From CAVVIO01 sp963748095 (GTDB taxonomy: Bacteria > Bacteroidota > Bacteroidia > Bacteroidales > UBA10428), in NCBI GenBank assembly GCA_963748095.1, contig CAVVIO010000039.1, positions 1 through 64,000 of the forward strand: a DNA stretch of 64,000 bases. Reading direction: 5' to 3'. The stretch's first letter is position 1. Each line of letters begins with the position of its first letter. This document shows positions 15,554-25,200 of the stretch, piece by piece. The notes under the pieces are model-generated. The model did not search any database. It was not told the origin of the DNA and saw only the letters and a list, made by a program, of their open reading frames with translations. The position numbers were made by a program, and so were the translations under genes.

Positions 15554-16768
15554 ATGAAAAAAACACCTTTAATTTTCCTGGCTATTATTTTAGCATTCAT
15601 TTCTTGTTCCAAAGATAATGTAACACCTACGCCCGAAGATCCAAAAAACAATTCAGATACCAGTTCAACCACGGAGAATTCTTCGGCGCTTTGGCAATAT
15701 GAGATTGACGAATATGATGCCTTGTTAACAGATCTTGTTTTAGATAACAACGACAACTCCTATTTTTTCGCGAGAGCAAATAACGAGTACGTGCTGTATT
15801 CCCTTGACAAAAATGGAGCGCTAAGGTGGAATCAAACCATTCCGGATGGTAGTTATTCAAATTCAGAAATAATGCTTGCCGGTGATAAACTTATTCTATC
15901 CTATCAATGGGATGTTATTGCAGCATACAACATCAATGATGGAGCCCAAATTTGGTCGACAACATTAAGCATATCATTTAGCGATATGGCTTATAGTAAC
16001 GGAACCATATATGTTGCCCAATCAACAACATTTAATAATGAATCACAAATTACGGCATTAGAAGCCAGCTCAGGGACAGTTAAGTGGGATTATAAAATGG
16101 ATAAACACGTTGAAGCGAAAATAAGTGCGTACCAAAACGATATTTGTGTAGTTACCGATTTTAGGTTGCCGTGGCCCTGGGAGATAGGCGTAACCGTAAT
16201 AACAGATAACGGAACCGGCGCAACCGAATCCTGGCGCGATTTTAAACCCTATGATCCCAACGAAGTTGCAGCGAACCCTTACCGCGCCAGTTTTGATGGC
16301 TTAGGCAACTTGTATTACGAAGAAGCAGTAGCAGATACAACCTGTATTCACGCATACAAAGTTTCGGATGGCACGGTTAACTGGGAAAAGAAATTATGTG
16401 ACTTCGGATTGACGGCGGAGCCCATCATACTTTTTGGAAATGGAATAGTTACTGCCAGTTACAAATCAGATGAATCCTGGCGTATCGGAAACAGCCACAT
16501 GACACTCGATGCTTCAACCGGAAATACGATTAAACAAAATGATGATATCATTTTAGAAGACGCACAGATATTATTAACCAGCGATTATTCTACAGTTGTT
16601 TTCAATCGTTTACTTGATGATGCACCAACCATGCAGGTTTATAGTTCAAATGGAGATTTATCAAGTTCAATAAGTGCCGGTTTTCTTGGAACCAGTGTTC
16701 TTTTCTCCGATTGTAGAATTACATCTGAAGGAAACTTAATAATTATTGAAAGTGAGCTGATGGGGTAG
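15554..16768 (+). CDS. PQQ-like beta-propeller lipoprotein
   Basis: A 404-residue lipoprotein with a lipobox ending in FISC (Cys18) and a low-complexity Thr/Pro/Ser linker to about residue 45. Repeated blades of the PQQ-like/quinoprotein propeller follow (DKNGALRWNQTIPDG, NINDGAQIWSTTL, EASSGTVKWDYKM, KVSDGTVNWEKKL). The W-containing blade motifs are seen at least four times. It is exported and lipid-anchored, probably on the outer membrane. Similar propellers act in protein-protein contacts such as BamB, but this one lies after an OmpA-family gene with no bam context, so its partner is unknown. It probably shares a transcript with the previous gene. Confidence 0.8.
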   Translation: MKKTPLIFLAIILAFISCSKDNVTPTPEDPKNNSDTSSTTENSSALWQYEIDEYDALLTDLVLDNNDNSYFFARANNEYVLYSLDKNGALRWNQTIPDGSYSNSEIMLAGDKLILSYQWDVIAAYNINDGAQIWSTTLSISFSDMAYSNGTIYVAQSTTFNNESQITALEASSGTVKWDYKMDKHVEAKISAYQNDICVVTDFRLPWPWEIGVTVITDNGTGATESWRDFKPYDPNEVAANPYRASFDGLGNLYYEEAVADTTCIHAYKVSDGTVNWEKKLCDFGLTAEPIILFGNGIVTASYKSDESWRIGNSHMTLDASTGNTIKQNDDIILEDAQILLTSDYSTVVFNRLLDDAPTMQVYSSNGDLSSSISAGFLGTSVLFSDCRITSEGNLIIIESELMG

Positions 16769-16894
16769 TAAAGTGTGCAAAAACTAATCTTACTCAGGCT
16801 CCGGTCGGAACATGGTCGTGCAGAAAAGGCACCAATGCAAATACAAATTCAATAAATCTATAAATAATTATAAAAATCAAACAAAATTTCAATT

Positions 16895-17371
16895 ATGAAA
16901 AAATCAATTTTAAACATCGCAATTTTAGTAGGTATTTTTAGTGTGGTATTCAGCTCGTGTAGTAAAGATAAGGACAACACCACACCTGCTCAACCCAGTG
17001 GTGAATACAATGTGGTAATGGATGGTAATACTATTGCATCAGGCAGTACAATAGAAGTGGGCTATTTAGAAAATCTGGCAACAATCTCAGAAGGTGACAA
17101 TTTTAGTGTTCTTGTTGGTTCAGTACCCACATCGGTAGGCGAAGTTACCCAATTTGATGAATCGAACTCAAGTGGTACGATTACAATTATGGGAAAAAAC
17201 TTATTGCTGACTGATGGAAGTAATGAAATGTATTTTTCTAAAAGCGGATCGGTAAAAAGAGAATCGGCCACTAAAATCAGCTTCCAGGGAACATGTTCTG
17301 CCATGCTCAGTACAGAAACGCATACCTTTAGTGGAACTATTGAGTCTGATGCATACAAGTTAATTCAGTAG
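16895..17371 (+). CDS. Small lipoprotein of unknown function
   Basis: A 158-residue protein with a lipoprotein signal (VFSSC, Cys22) and a short charged-Thr/Pro linker. A beta-rich domain follows, with alternating Ser/Thr/Gly segments (GTITIMGKNLLLTDGS, FQGTCSAMLSTETHTFSGTI). I do not recognise a family. Its signal peptide and linker (CSKDKDNTTP) closely resemble those of the propeller lipoprotein upstream, which suggests the two belong to one envelope set. The 126-base gap before it shows no clear promoter. A 12-bp-stem hairpin after it, at 17397-17436, probably ends its transcript. Confidence 0.7.
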   Translation: MKKSILNIAILVGIFSVVFSSCSKDKDNTTPAQPSGEYNVVMDGNTIASGSTIEVGYLENLATISEGDNFSVLVGSVPTSVGEVTQFDESNSSGTITIMGKNLLLTDGSNEMYFSKSGSVKRESATKISFQGTCSAMLSTETHTFSGTIESDAYKLIQ

Positions 17372-17396
17372 TGTCTGTCGCACAAAGTCAATTATT

Positions 17397-17436
17397 CCAA
17401 TGCTCACCTCTCTGATTTAAGGAGGGTGAGCGTTGG
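17397..17436 (+). terminator. Hairpin terminator candidate
   Basis: CCAATGCTCACC pairs with GGTGAGCGTTGG (12 pairs, one G-T), loop about 16 bases. It lies 26 bases after the lipoprotein stop. There is no clear T-run after it, so efficiency is uncertain. Confidence 0.5.
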
Positions 17437-17568
17437 TTGGCAAATAAAAATGTCTGACTTAATGTAGTGGCTCTAATTAGATATAAAAATCTGAACATTT
17501 TTCCCTTTCATTTTTCTTTATATTTGAAACGTTTTTAAGAAAGAAATCTAATTCAAACTCATAATATC

Positions 17569-18786
17569 ATGAAAAAAACAAAGCTGCTATTAATTGTCCT
17601 CATAGCTTTAACAGGAATTGTAAATGCGCAGAAATCGAAACTTGTTGGGAGCTGGCTGATGACAAAAGCTGAAGTTGGTAGTGAAGTTGAAAATCCCTAT
17701 TTCATTACTGAATTTAATGAAGATGGGAAAATGATTGTCATGGGTATGGATGCCGGAACCTGGGACTACAACAAAAACAGTCATACCATTATTCTGAAAT
17801 CGGAACTTGATAAAGATTTTAACGGCGAAGGGAAAATTATAAATCTTACCGAAAAAGAATTGGTAGTTGATAAAGATGGTGCAAAGTTATTCTACCAAAA
17901 AATTGACAGTACTGAAATTACAGAAAGTAACAAAAAGTCAGGCCTTTTTGGCTTGTGGGAATTCAGTGGCGTACCCTATCCGGAAGTTAAGACTTTTGTG
18001 AGCTTTACAGAACCCGACGGATTTACCATTCTAGAAAAAGAAGAAGGCAGTGAAACCAGGTTAAGCGGCACGTGGATTTTTAATCAACAGGAAATGTCAC
18101 TAATCATGATAGGTTTGCGAGGAGAGGACTTCTTAAAGGGGGAAAGTAAAATAGTTAAAATTGGCGAAAATGCTATTGAACTGAAGAGCAATGGGAAGGA
18201 TTACACTGCAAACAGAAAAGTTCAAAATGCAACAAAAATCGAACGGCTCACTTTTACCGAAGACGATTTCTACACCGAAAATGGAGACTATAAATATTAC
18301 GATGATGAAGAAAAATTGCCCTGGCGGAATTGGGGTGAAATGAAGAATAGCTTATTAAATGTAAAACAGCTGGTCTATAACTACGCTACTCTTATTGATG
18401 GCACAAAAGCATTTGAAAATAAAACCTTGATAGCCAATGTACATGCAAGTTTAGAAGAAGACGGGTTTACTATAGATAATATTTTTAATGGATATGATCG
18501 CTATCATGTTCCGGACGATTCTGAATTTCCGGAAAACTCAAATTTCAGTGAACCACTTTATCCTTTAATTGAAAATACGTATCGGATAGTGGGTAATGAG
18601 CAGCTTACAACCCCAGCCGGTACATTCGATTGCACAATTCTGGAAGTTGTAAGTGATTCAGAAGTTCTGAAAAAACTTTGGATGATTAATGACAAAATTG
18701 GGGTTTACGCCAAAGTTATTGAAGACAACCCTGATGAAACTTTCGGACATTATTGTGTTTACGAATTACAGGATATTAAGCAGTAA
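17569..18786 (+). CDS. Secreted protein with two lipocalin-like repeats
   Basis: A 405-residue exported protein (signal peptide 1-20). Two tandem lipocalin-like segments are visible: KLVGSWLMTKAEVG...GTWDYNKNSH (about 24-110) and GLFGLWEFSGVPYP...SGTWIFNQQE (about 125-215). A third domain (about 220-405) has the TPAGTFDCTILEVVSD stretch seen in DUF3108-like proteins that measure or bind ligands. Such proteins are periplasmic or outer-membrane associated. The gene is alone on its strand and the neighbour on the right is convergent. Function is not known; the repeat structure is seen directly. Confidence 0.75.
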   Translation: MKKTKLLLIVLIALTGIVNAQKSKLVGSWLMTKAEVGSEVENPYFITEFNEDGKMIVMGMDAGTWDYNKNSHTIILKSELDKDFNGEGKIINLTEKELVVDKDGAKLFYQKIDSTEITESNKKSGLFGLWEFSGVPYPEVKTFVSFTEPDGFTILEKEEGSETRLSGTWIFNQQEMSLIMIGLRGEDFLKGESKIVKIGENAIELKSNGKDYTANRKVQNATKIERLTFTEDDFYTENGDYKYYDDEEKLPWRNWGEMKNSLLNVKQLVYNYATLIDGTKAFENKTLIANVHASLEEDGFTIDNIFNGYDRYHVPDDSEFPENSNFSEPLYPLIENTYRIVGNEQLTTPAGTFDCTILEVVSDSEVLKKLWMINDKIGVYAKVIEDNPDETFGHYCVYELQDIKQ

Positions 18787-18857
18787 CGTACTTAATACTC
18801 TGTTCTTTGCACTTTTCTCCAACTACCGATTACTACTTAAATGTAGAAGATATTTTT

Positions 18858-19196
18858 TCAATTCAGTGATTTCAGGTTTTCCAGTGCATCGGGAACAAAT
18901 TTATGCATGTTTCCCACCACCTCGCAATCCCCCAGCAGATCGCAATCCGCACAGGTCCGGAATCCTTTCTCAATGACACAATTTCGTATTTTACATTCTG
19001 CACAATGTCCGATCTTGGCGCCTTCTTCCATGCATCCTGTACAGTTGATCATGTCGGCTGTTATATTCGGAACACCGTATTCCGTTTTCCATTTTTCGGC
19101 AATCTGTGCACGTAATTCATTATCGTTTGTTAAAGTGGCAGTTCTCGCATCACAGGCCGCACAATCGAGTCCGCAGCAGGCTATTAGTTTTTCCAT
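18858..19196 (-). CDS. DUF3795 cysteine-rich protein
   Basis: Started at the ATG at 19196, this is a 112-residue protein of the DUF3795 type: MEKLIACCGLDCAACDA at the N-terminus, CTGCMEEGAKIGHCAECKIRNC in the middle and CADCDLLGDCEVV near the end. At least twelve cysteines are arranged as CxxC pairs, which suggests zinc or Fe-S binding. The longer frame from 19226 adds ten residues before the conserved start and is not preferred. The family is common in anaerobic bacteria and archaea and its function is not established. It stands alone, convergent with the lipocalin-like gene. Confidence 0.85.
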   Translation of the reverse strand: MEKLIACCGLDCAACDARTATLTNDNELRAQIAEKWKTEYGVPNITADMINCTGCMEEGAKIGHCAECKIRNCVIEKGFRTCADCDLLGDCEVVGNMHKFVPDALENLKSLN

Positions 19197-19419
19197 GGTA
19201 GTGTTTGGTTTGATGGTTAGTATCATTTTGCTATAAGCTCATTAAAAATAAATGATTTCCCCGGGAAAAACAAATTTGTTTCAAACAGGCTATGTGAAAG
19301 GCTTTAAAAGGTATGTGGTTATCTTAATAGTAAAAGTTTGGTCAAAGGTGTTCTTTCTTTATCTTTTATAATGTACTAAGTTAAGTCAGGTTTTTATACC
19401 CGAAATCAGGTTTTTCAAC

Positions 19420-20351
19420 CTATTTATATGTCGGGCAACTGTATTTATCCGGACAAATTTTATAACCCAGCGAAAACTGATGCGTACCGAAATGATGGAA
19501 TTGTGTACCGTTAATGTCAATGGTGTAGCTATAGGAAAAATTCAGACTGGTCCAGTTATATCCGATAAAGATAATGGCATCCTGGCCGGCTGTTTCGAAA
19601 CTGCCCAGGTATTTACGCAGTGTCAGCCCTGTCCACACATTATTCTCAAACAGTATTTTGTTATTCAGGTCGAACTGCATAATATCTGTTCCACGGCATC
19701 CCTGTACGGATGTTTGTATTTTTACCGGTAACCTGCGGCTGTCAAACAGGTATCCTCCCTGGAACGACAGATAAAACTGCTCACGGCCATATCCTCTGCC
19801 GAGTGATGAATTTACAGGTAACAGGTTGTATACTGCTATTCCTGCAAAGTACTTTTTATTATAAAGATAAATACCGGTTGACGCATTGTATACCAGTTCG
19901 CTTTCCACACCTCCGTTTATCCGGGGATCGTATATGGGAGAAAACCCTTTTTCGTCGAGTTTTAACTGGCCGATACTTCCCGAAAGGCCAAAACTAAGCC
20001 AGGTCAACCGGTTCCTCCCCATCAATATATGAAAAGAATAGATGGCTTCTCCGTTCAGGTCTTTCGTTGGCCCATTGATATCACGAACAATGTTAACTCC
20101 CAAGCCCGTGCTTTCTTCGTTTTCGAAAACTGTCTCCCTTTCCGGATACTCAAAGACTGAACAGATGGCGCACCGGGGATTCCTATCCACTGATGCATAT
20201 CGGTGGTCGTTAATTCCAGACAGTTTGTTAAACCGGTAGCAGCCGGGTTCGCAAAACCGGGATTATATGGATACAGGTTATACCGGACCAGTGACTGTGA
20301 GTACGATATCTGTGCAAGAAAGAGCGCTGCTGCTAACATATATCCTCTCAT
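19420..20351 (-). pseudogene. PorP/SprF-family outer membrane protein, frameshifted
   Basis: Two frames (20351-20055 and 20190-19420) join to one protein of about 310 residues. The N-terminal signal and the QSLVRYNLYPYNPGFANPAATG segment are the hallmark of the type IX PorP/SprF family. The rest is a beta-barrel-like repeat of YNASTGIYLYNKKYFAGIA, SFQGGYLFD and HHFGTHQFSLGYK segments. The frame breaks near 20133 in an A/G-rich stretch (AAAGGGAGA). It starts four bases after the type B cargo gene and would be co-transcribed with it. SprF-like proteins pair with type B C-terminal-domain cargo in type IX secretion. One indel may be a sequencing error. Confidence 0.8.
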
Positions 20352-20355
20352 GCGC

Positions 20356-22114
20356 TCATCGTTTTATGGTAACAGAACCTTTATAGGGTTTCTTCGTTCC
20401 CGGAACTTTTATTATATACCAGTAGGTGCCATCGGGCATATCCCTTCCATTGCTGGTTCCGGTCCAGCCACCATCGGAAGCTTTGTAGCGGATCAATAAA
20501 TTACCGAAACGGTCAAATACCGATATTTCAGTTTCCGGTTCCATGTTCAGAAACGGGATGTCCCACGTATCGTTGTAACCATCGCCATTGGGTGTGAAAA
20601 AGTTCGGAATTCCAATATCCACAGTAACTTCGATATTGTCAGTCGACTGGCAACCATACTGATTTGTAACTGTAAGCGTATAAACTCCAGCCTGGTTTAC
20701 ATCAATTGTCTGGCTCGTAGCTCCCGTTGACCACAGATAGGAAGAATAGGCACTGTCGGGTGATAATTCAATGGTAGTTCCGGCAGTTATCAGGGTATCA
20801 TTTCCCAGGTTGACATTTACACTATCAAGTACCACAATATTCCGGCAGTATGATTCCTGTTCGGGTTGTCCCTTCATCAATAATAAGATTGATATTATAC
20901 ACTCCGGGAGCATTATAACTGATCGCAGGCGGATTTCGTTCGGTGGATGAAGCCGGATCGGCATTGTCGCAACCCGGAAAATACAGGCGGGTGATGGATG
21001 AATTGTCAATGTTAGCAACAAAAGCATACAGGGTGTCGCCAACCCTAAAGATATCGGAAATTCCCTGGGGATTATACAGGTTGCCGGTTACACCAAGTGA
21101 TGTGAATTCGGGAGGATTGTCCAGCCCGTTGTTAAATACCATTCGCACAATATCGTTAAAACGGTTCAGTACAAATCCGTAAATATTTTCACAATCGCGG
21201 ATAATGGTCAGGTCAAACGGGTAATACAACACCGAATTATCACCAATGGAAGTTGCCGAAGGATTTGATGCTAATGAATTTCCAAAATCGAGGCGTGTTA
21301 TTTCATTGCTGCCGTAGTTGGATATAAAAATATACCAGTTGCCGTTATCCTTTATCGGAAGAATGCCGCAGGGTTTGTCCAAATTCCCGGTATTTCCGAG
21401 ACTGACAAAAGTAGGAGTGTTACTTAGCGAAGCTCCGAAATCGAACCTTACCAGCGTGTTTGAATTGTAGTTTACAGTGAATCCGGTCCATTCCCCCGAT
21501 TCATTGGTGATATATAAATCTTCCGGGTAATCCAGCAAACTGTCTGCATTTCCCAGGTTGTTAACCACCGGGGAATTGTTAGATAGCGATGGGCCAAAAT
21601 CAAGCCTTACGAGCCTCGATTCTTCCCGTTGTCCGCCCACGATAAAAACATACCAGTTGCCGCTCTCCTGTATTACCTGTATTCCCTGTGCATGCAGCGG
21701 TATGGCGCCTCCAAAGTTTCCCATGTTGTCAGAAACAGGTGTGTTCAGAAAATTACTTCCGTAGGAATTTCGTGCCAGCGTACCATCCGTATGATTGGTG
21801 ATAAAAGCGTAGTAATTACCATTATCATCGGCAAAATCGATAAAAGCGGGGCCGTTTAAAGTTCCCGGATTGGGAAGGTTGTTCCCTTCCGGATTATAGA
21901 TTAGGTTACCCGAACAGAAATTCCAGTAATAAGTTTGTGCATCACGCGAAAGGTTCTGAATGGTGACACTGTCGTCGATACAGATAGTGTCGGGAACCGA
22001 AAAATCAGCCTGTCCGAAAATTCCGGATACAATAAATAAAAGCGAAAGGATCATCAAAAATCCTTTGTACCCGTATTGTTTATGGTTTCTTTTATTCGTT
22101 GTAGTAAAATGCAT
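20356..22114 (-). pseudogene. T9SS type B cargo (gliding-motility C-terminal domain), frameshifted
   Basis: Two frames (22114-20825 and 21042-20356) form one protein of about 585 residues. It has a signal peptide (to about residue 35), a series of beta-propeller-like repeats with RLDFG.SLSN / SLGNTGNL motifs at about 60-residue steps, a PKD-like segment and an Ig-like domain. The C-terminus is a gliding-motility-associated (type B) sorting domain: NFFTPNGDGYNDTWDIP, ISVFDRFGNLL and DGTYWYIIKV. The break is near 20868. It is followed four bases later by a PorP/SprF-family gene, the expected partner for type B cargo. The repeats probably face the cell surface; ligand unknown. Confidence 0.85.
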
Positions 22115-22161
22115 GTGCTAATACAAGAAATTTATTTTGGCTGTTTCTAAACCGGATAACC

Positions 22162-22210
22162 GCAACGGATGCAAAGTAGCGGAAGATCTCTTGTTCTTTG
22201 CATCCGTTGC
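22162..22210. terminator. Strong perfect hairpin between two T9SS cargo genes
   Basis: GCAACGGATGCAAAG (22162-22176) and its exact reverse complement (22196-22210) form a 15-bp stem with a 19-base loop. It lies 57 bases after the stop of the large cargo gene and 48 bases before the next leftward start. No T-run follows on either strand, so it may be an RNA-stabilising or intergenic repeat structure rather than a classical terminator. Confidence 0.45.
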
Positions 22211-22267
22211 CGTGAAGCTAAAAATATCATTAATCCGGAGGTTTTTTTAATATCTAAATTTTAAAAA

Positions 22268-25200
22268 TTACTGAGTGAGCTTTGTCAGCCGTCCGTTGAA
22301 AATGATGGTTTCGGTACCTGCATTCTCTTTGCCTGTCAGCTTATAGATGTAATTACCATCCGGCATGTCAGTATTTCTCCATTGTAACGAATTCATTCCT
22401 GCATCAGCCGGACAATGATCCATATTTACCCACAGTCTGCCATTCATGTCATAAATTTTCAGTGTAATCGTTGCATATTTCTTGTTCAGTAAATACTTAA
22501 AGTTTACATCATCAGCAAAAGGCATCGGGTAAATCGTCAGGGAATTGTCCTGAGTTTTGGAATCTTCTATTGCTGTTGGGGTCATACCGATTTTCAGATC
22601 ATTGTTTTGTTCTGTGATCTCCACATAATTGTATCCATCATCGATAATGGCAATGAATTCAATCGATTTATCCGTAACCGGCAATGTATAAACACCAGAG
22701 AGCTCGATACTCTGACCGGGTTTAAAATTTTCGATCTTTGTCTCGGCAATCGGGAATTCATAGGTGCCTCCACCAATGATCGGATAAATTCTGAACCATA
22801 CATCTTTTCCGTTAATTCCCCTGTTTCCTGCTTTAGCATTCACACGTACCTGTCCGTTACCCAAATCCTTAAATGTCAGAGATGTAGCCTCAAAATCATA
22901 AAGGTCCAGCATCAGCTTGTTGGTATCGGTAAAACTGAAAGCAACATTCACCAATGTGCCTTCATAATCGATACCTGATTGCAGGATAAGTGTTCTGATA
23001 TCAATTCCTTCAGGTAGTTCATCAGGACGCAAAATAAACGGTAACAGTTGTTCCTTCATTTCACCAGGGATAATATCGTCAAAATTGACCGAAAGCATGT
23101 TGTTGCTGAATGAGCAGTTGGGATCAAGGCTGTCTGTGACTACTTCATAATACTCTCCCGGATTGATATTTACGATGGTGTTCGAAGAGATATCGGAACC
23201 TGTGTTTTTAGCTGTAAGCAGGGTTTTAACAAACAGATCCTTATCGGATTCATATACAATTGTGTCCGTAACAAGAACCCCGTTGATGCTGTATACCGAA
23301 TTCTTAACCTTTATTCTCGGGCCAACCGGTTTTACTACCAGGGGCATGTGAAGCTACTGCCTGTTCGCCCAGGGTATTTGTGTAATTCAGGGTCTGTCCG
23401 TCAGTCACACGCAGCAGATCAGCCGACGTATTGTAACTGTCGATTGTTCCTTCCTGCATAATTACCAGCCTGTTGGTGTCAATAGTCGGGAACGATTTAA
23501 ACCGGCTCAGATCAATGCTACCATCGGCCCCGGCTGTTAATGTGCCCGGGATATTCTCAAATTCTGAAGTTTCGAAATCATTTGCTGCCCATTTGATTCG
23601 TCCTGTAGGAGTGAAGTTACCTGTTGTTGAAACATTGAGCGAAGCCAAAACAGATTGATCCAGAATTATTTTCTGATATTGAGGTATGTTTCCTGACGCA
23701 TCTTTTGTGGCGATACAGAATAAAGCATCGGGGACTGTATAGGAAAGAGAACCATGATCGGCACCCGAATAATGTATTTTAGACCCGGAAATGGCAAAAG
23801 GAATTGTTATATATCCCCGGTTCAAGGGTCGGATCAATCTTCAGCAGGAACACAAAATAGGCTCTCCGTGTGGGTTGCATCATGTTAAGTGTGTCTCCCA
23901 TTTTCACCAGTACTTCACCTTCGGGCTGGTTGAACCGCCATCCGGTGGTGAAGGTTCCCGGCTGATCGCCACGGATTATCTGTCCGCCCGAATAGTGTGA
24001 AGGCACAAGCGGCCTCGGATAGGCCACGTAACTCATTTCTACCGAGGTATTGCCTAATTCTGCAGGTAATTTGTGGTGTTACCGATGTGTTAATCCAGTT
24101 ATCGTCGGTGCTGTTATTCACTTCAACCCGTACTTCGAGAAAAGTTCCCGATACGGATCTCGGATATCCGCTCAGGTCGGGATTACTGCCATCGGCATTG
24201 GGAATAAGTGTCAGCGAATGGTTGTCATAATCAGGATCGAGAATAGCAGGCATCGAAACAGCAGGATCAACCAGGTTACACGGATCCTTGGCCCCTACAA
24301 AAGTTGTTATGGTTGTTTCGCCATAGCCATAAGAGACATGGTACGGATCGAAATTCGCATCGAAGTAGTGAGGTTCGTTGGTGTCGGCAATGGCATGTTT
24401 GAGGTATACCGTATCAATACCGTAATAAACATTCCCGGGGAGTACCTGTGATGCTACCGACAGGTCGGTACCTTCGGCATGGCCTGAAAGTACGTGTGAG
24501 AAGATTACCCAGGGTGATCCCCCGAAAATTTCTTCTGCTACAAGTACTCCTCCCTTGCTTATTTCTACCGATCCTTCGCGGCCTTTGCCCATGTAGTCGG
24601 CATGTATCTGTATGTGGGTTTTGCCCAGGTCCTCGAAATAATCATCTCCATAGGTGTCGTCAGCTCCGGCAAACCATCCCGAATCTACCTGTCCGTAAAT
24701 ATCATCCTGAAAAGGTACTGCGGGATAGTTCAGCCAGTCTTCTCCGTTATCGGGCATGAAGGCATCGTGCAAAAATCCGGTTTTGGAAGAGAACCGGTCA
24801 CCCCGGTCATCGATCCAGTCATCCACGCCATCGGCATTATCATCGTCAAGTGCCGGGGGAATCAGCAACTGGGGAATGTATACCTGGTATTCAAAGGGTG
24901 TTTCCCATACTTCCACATTGTTAAGCGTATTGGGATTATCGATCCATTTGGAGAATGGTTTGCCATCGATATTTACGATTGAATCTGTATTGAACGATCC
25001 GTCCTCATTTCGCGGCAGTGTAATGCGGTAACCGCCCATGCCTTTTGGTATGGTATATACAAAATATCCGAAAACACCGTCACCCAGACTTTCAATCCCG
25101 TCGGTAGCTTCGGAGGGATCGTTATAATCTACATCGTAGCCTATATTGCGGATCCAGTAATAGGTATATTCGGTAGATGCGTCCATATCGAATACAAGGT

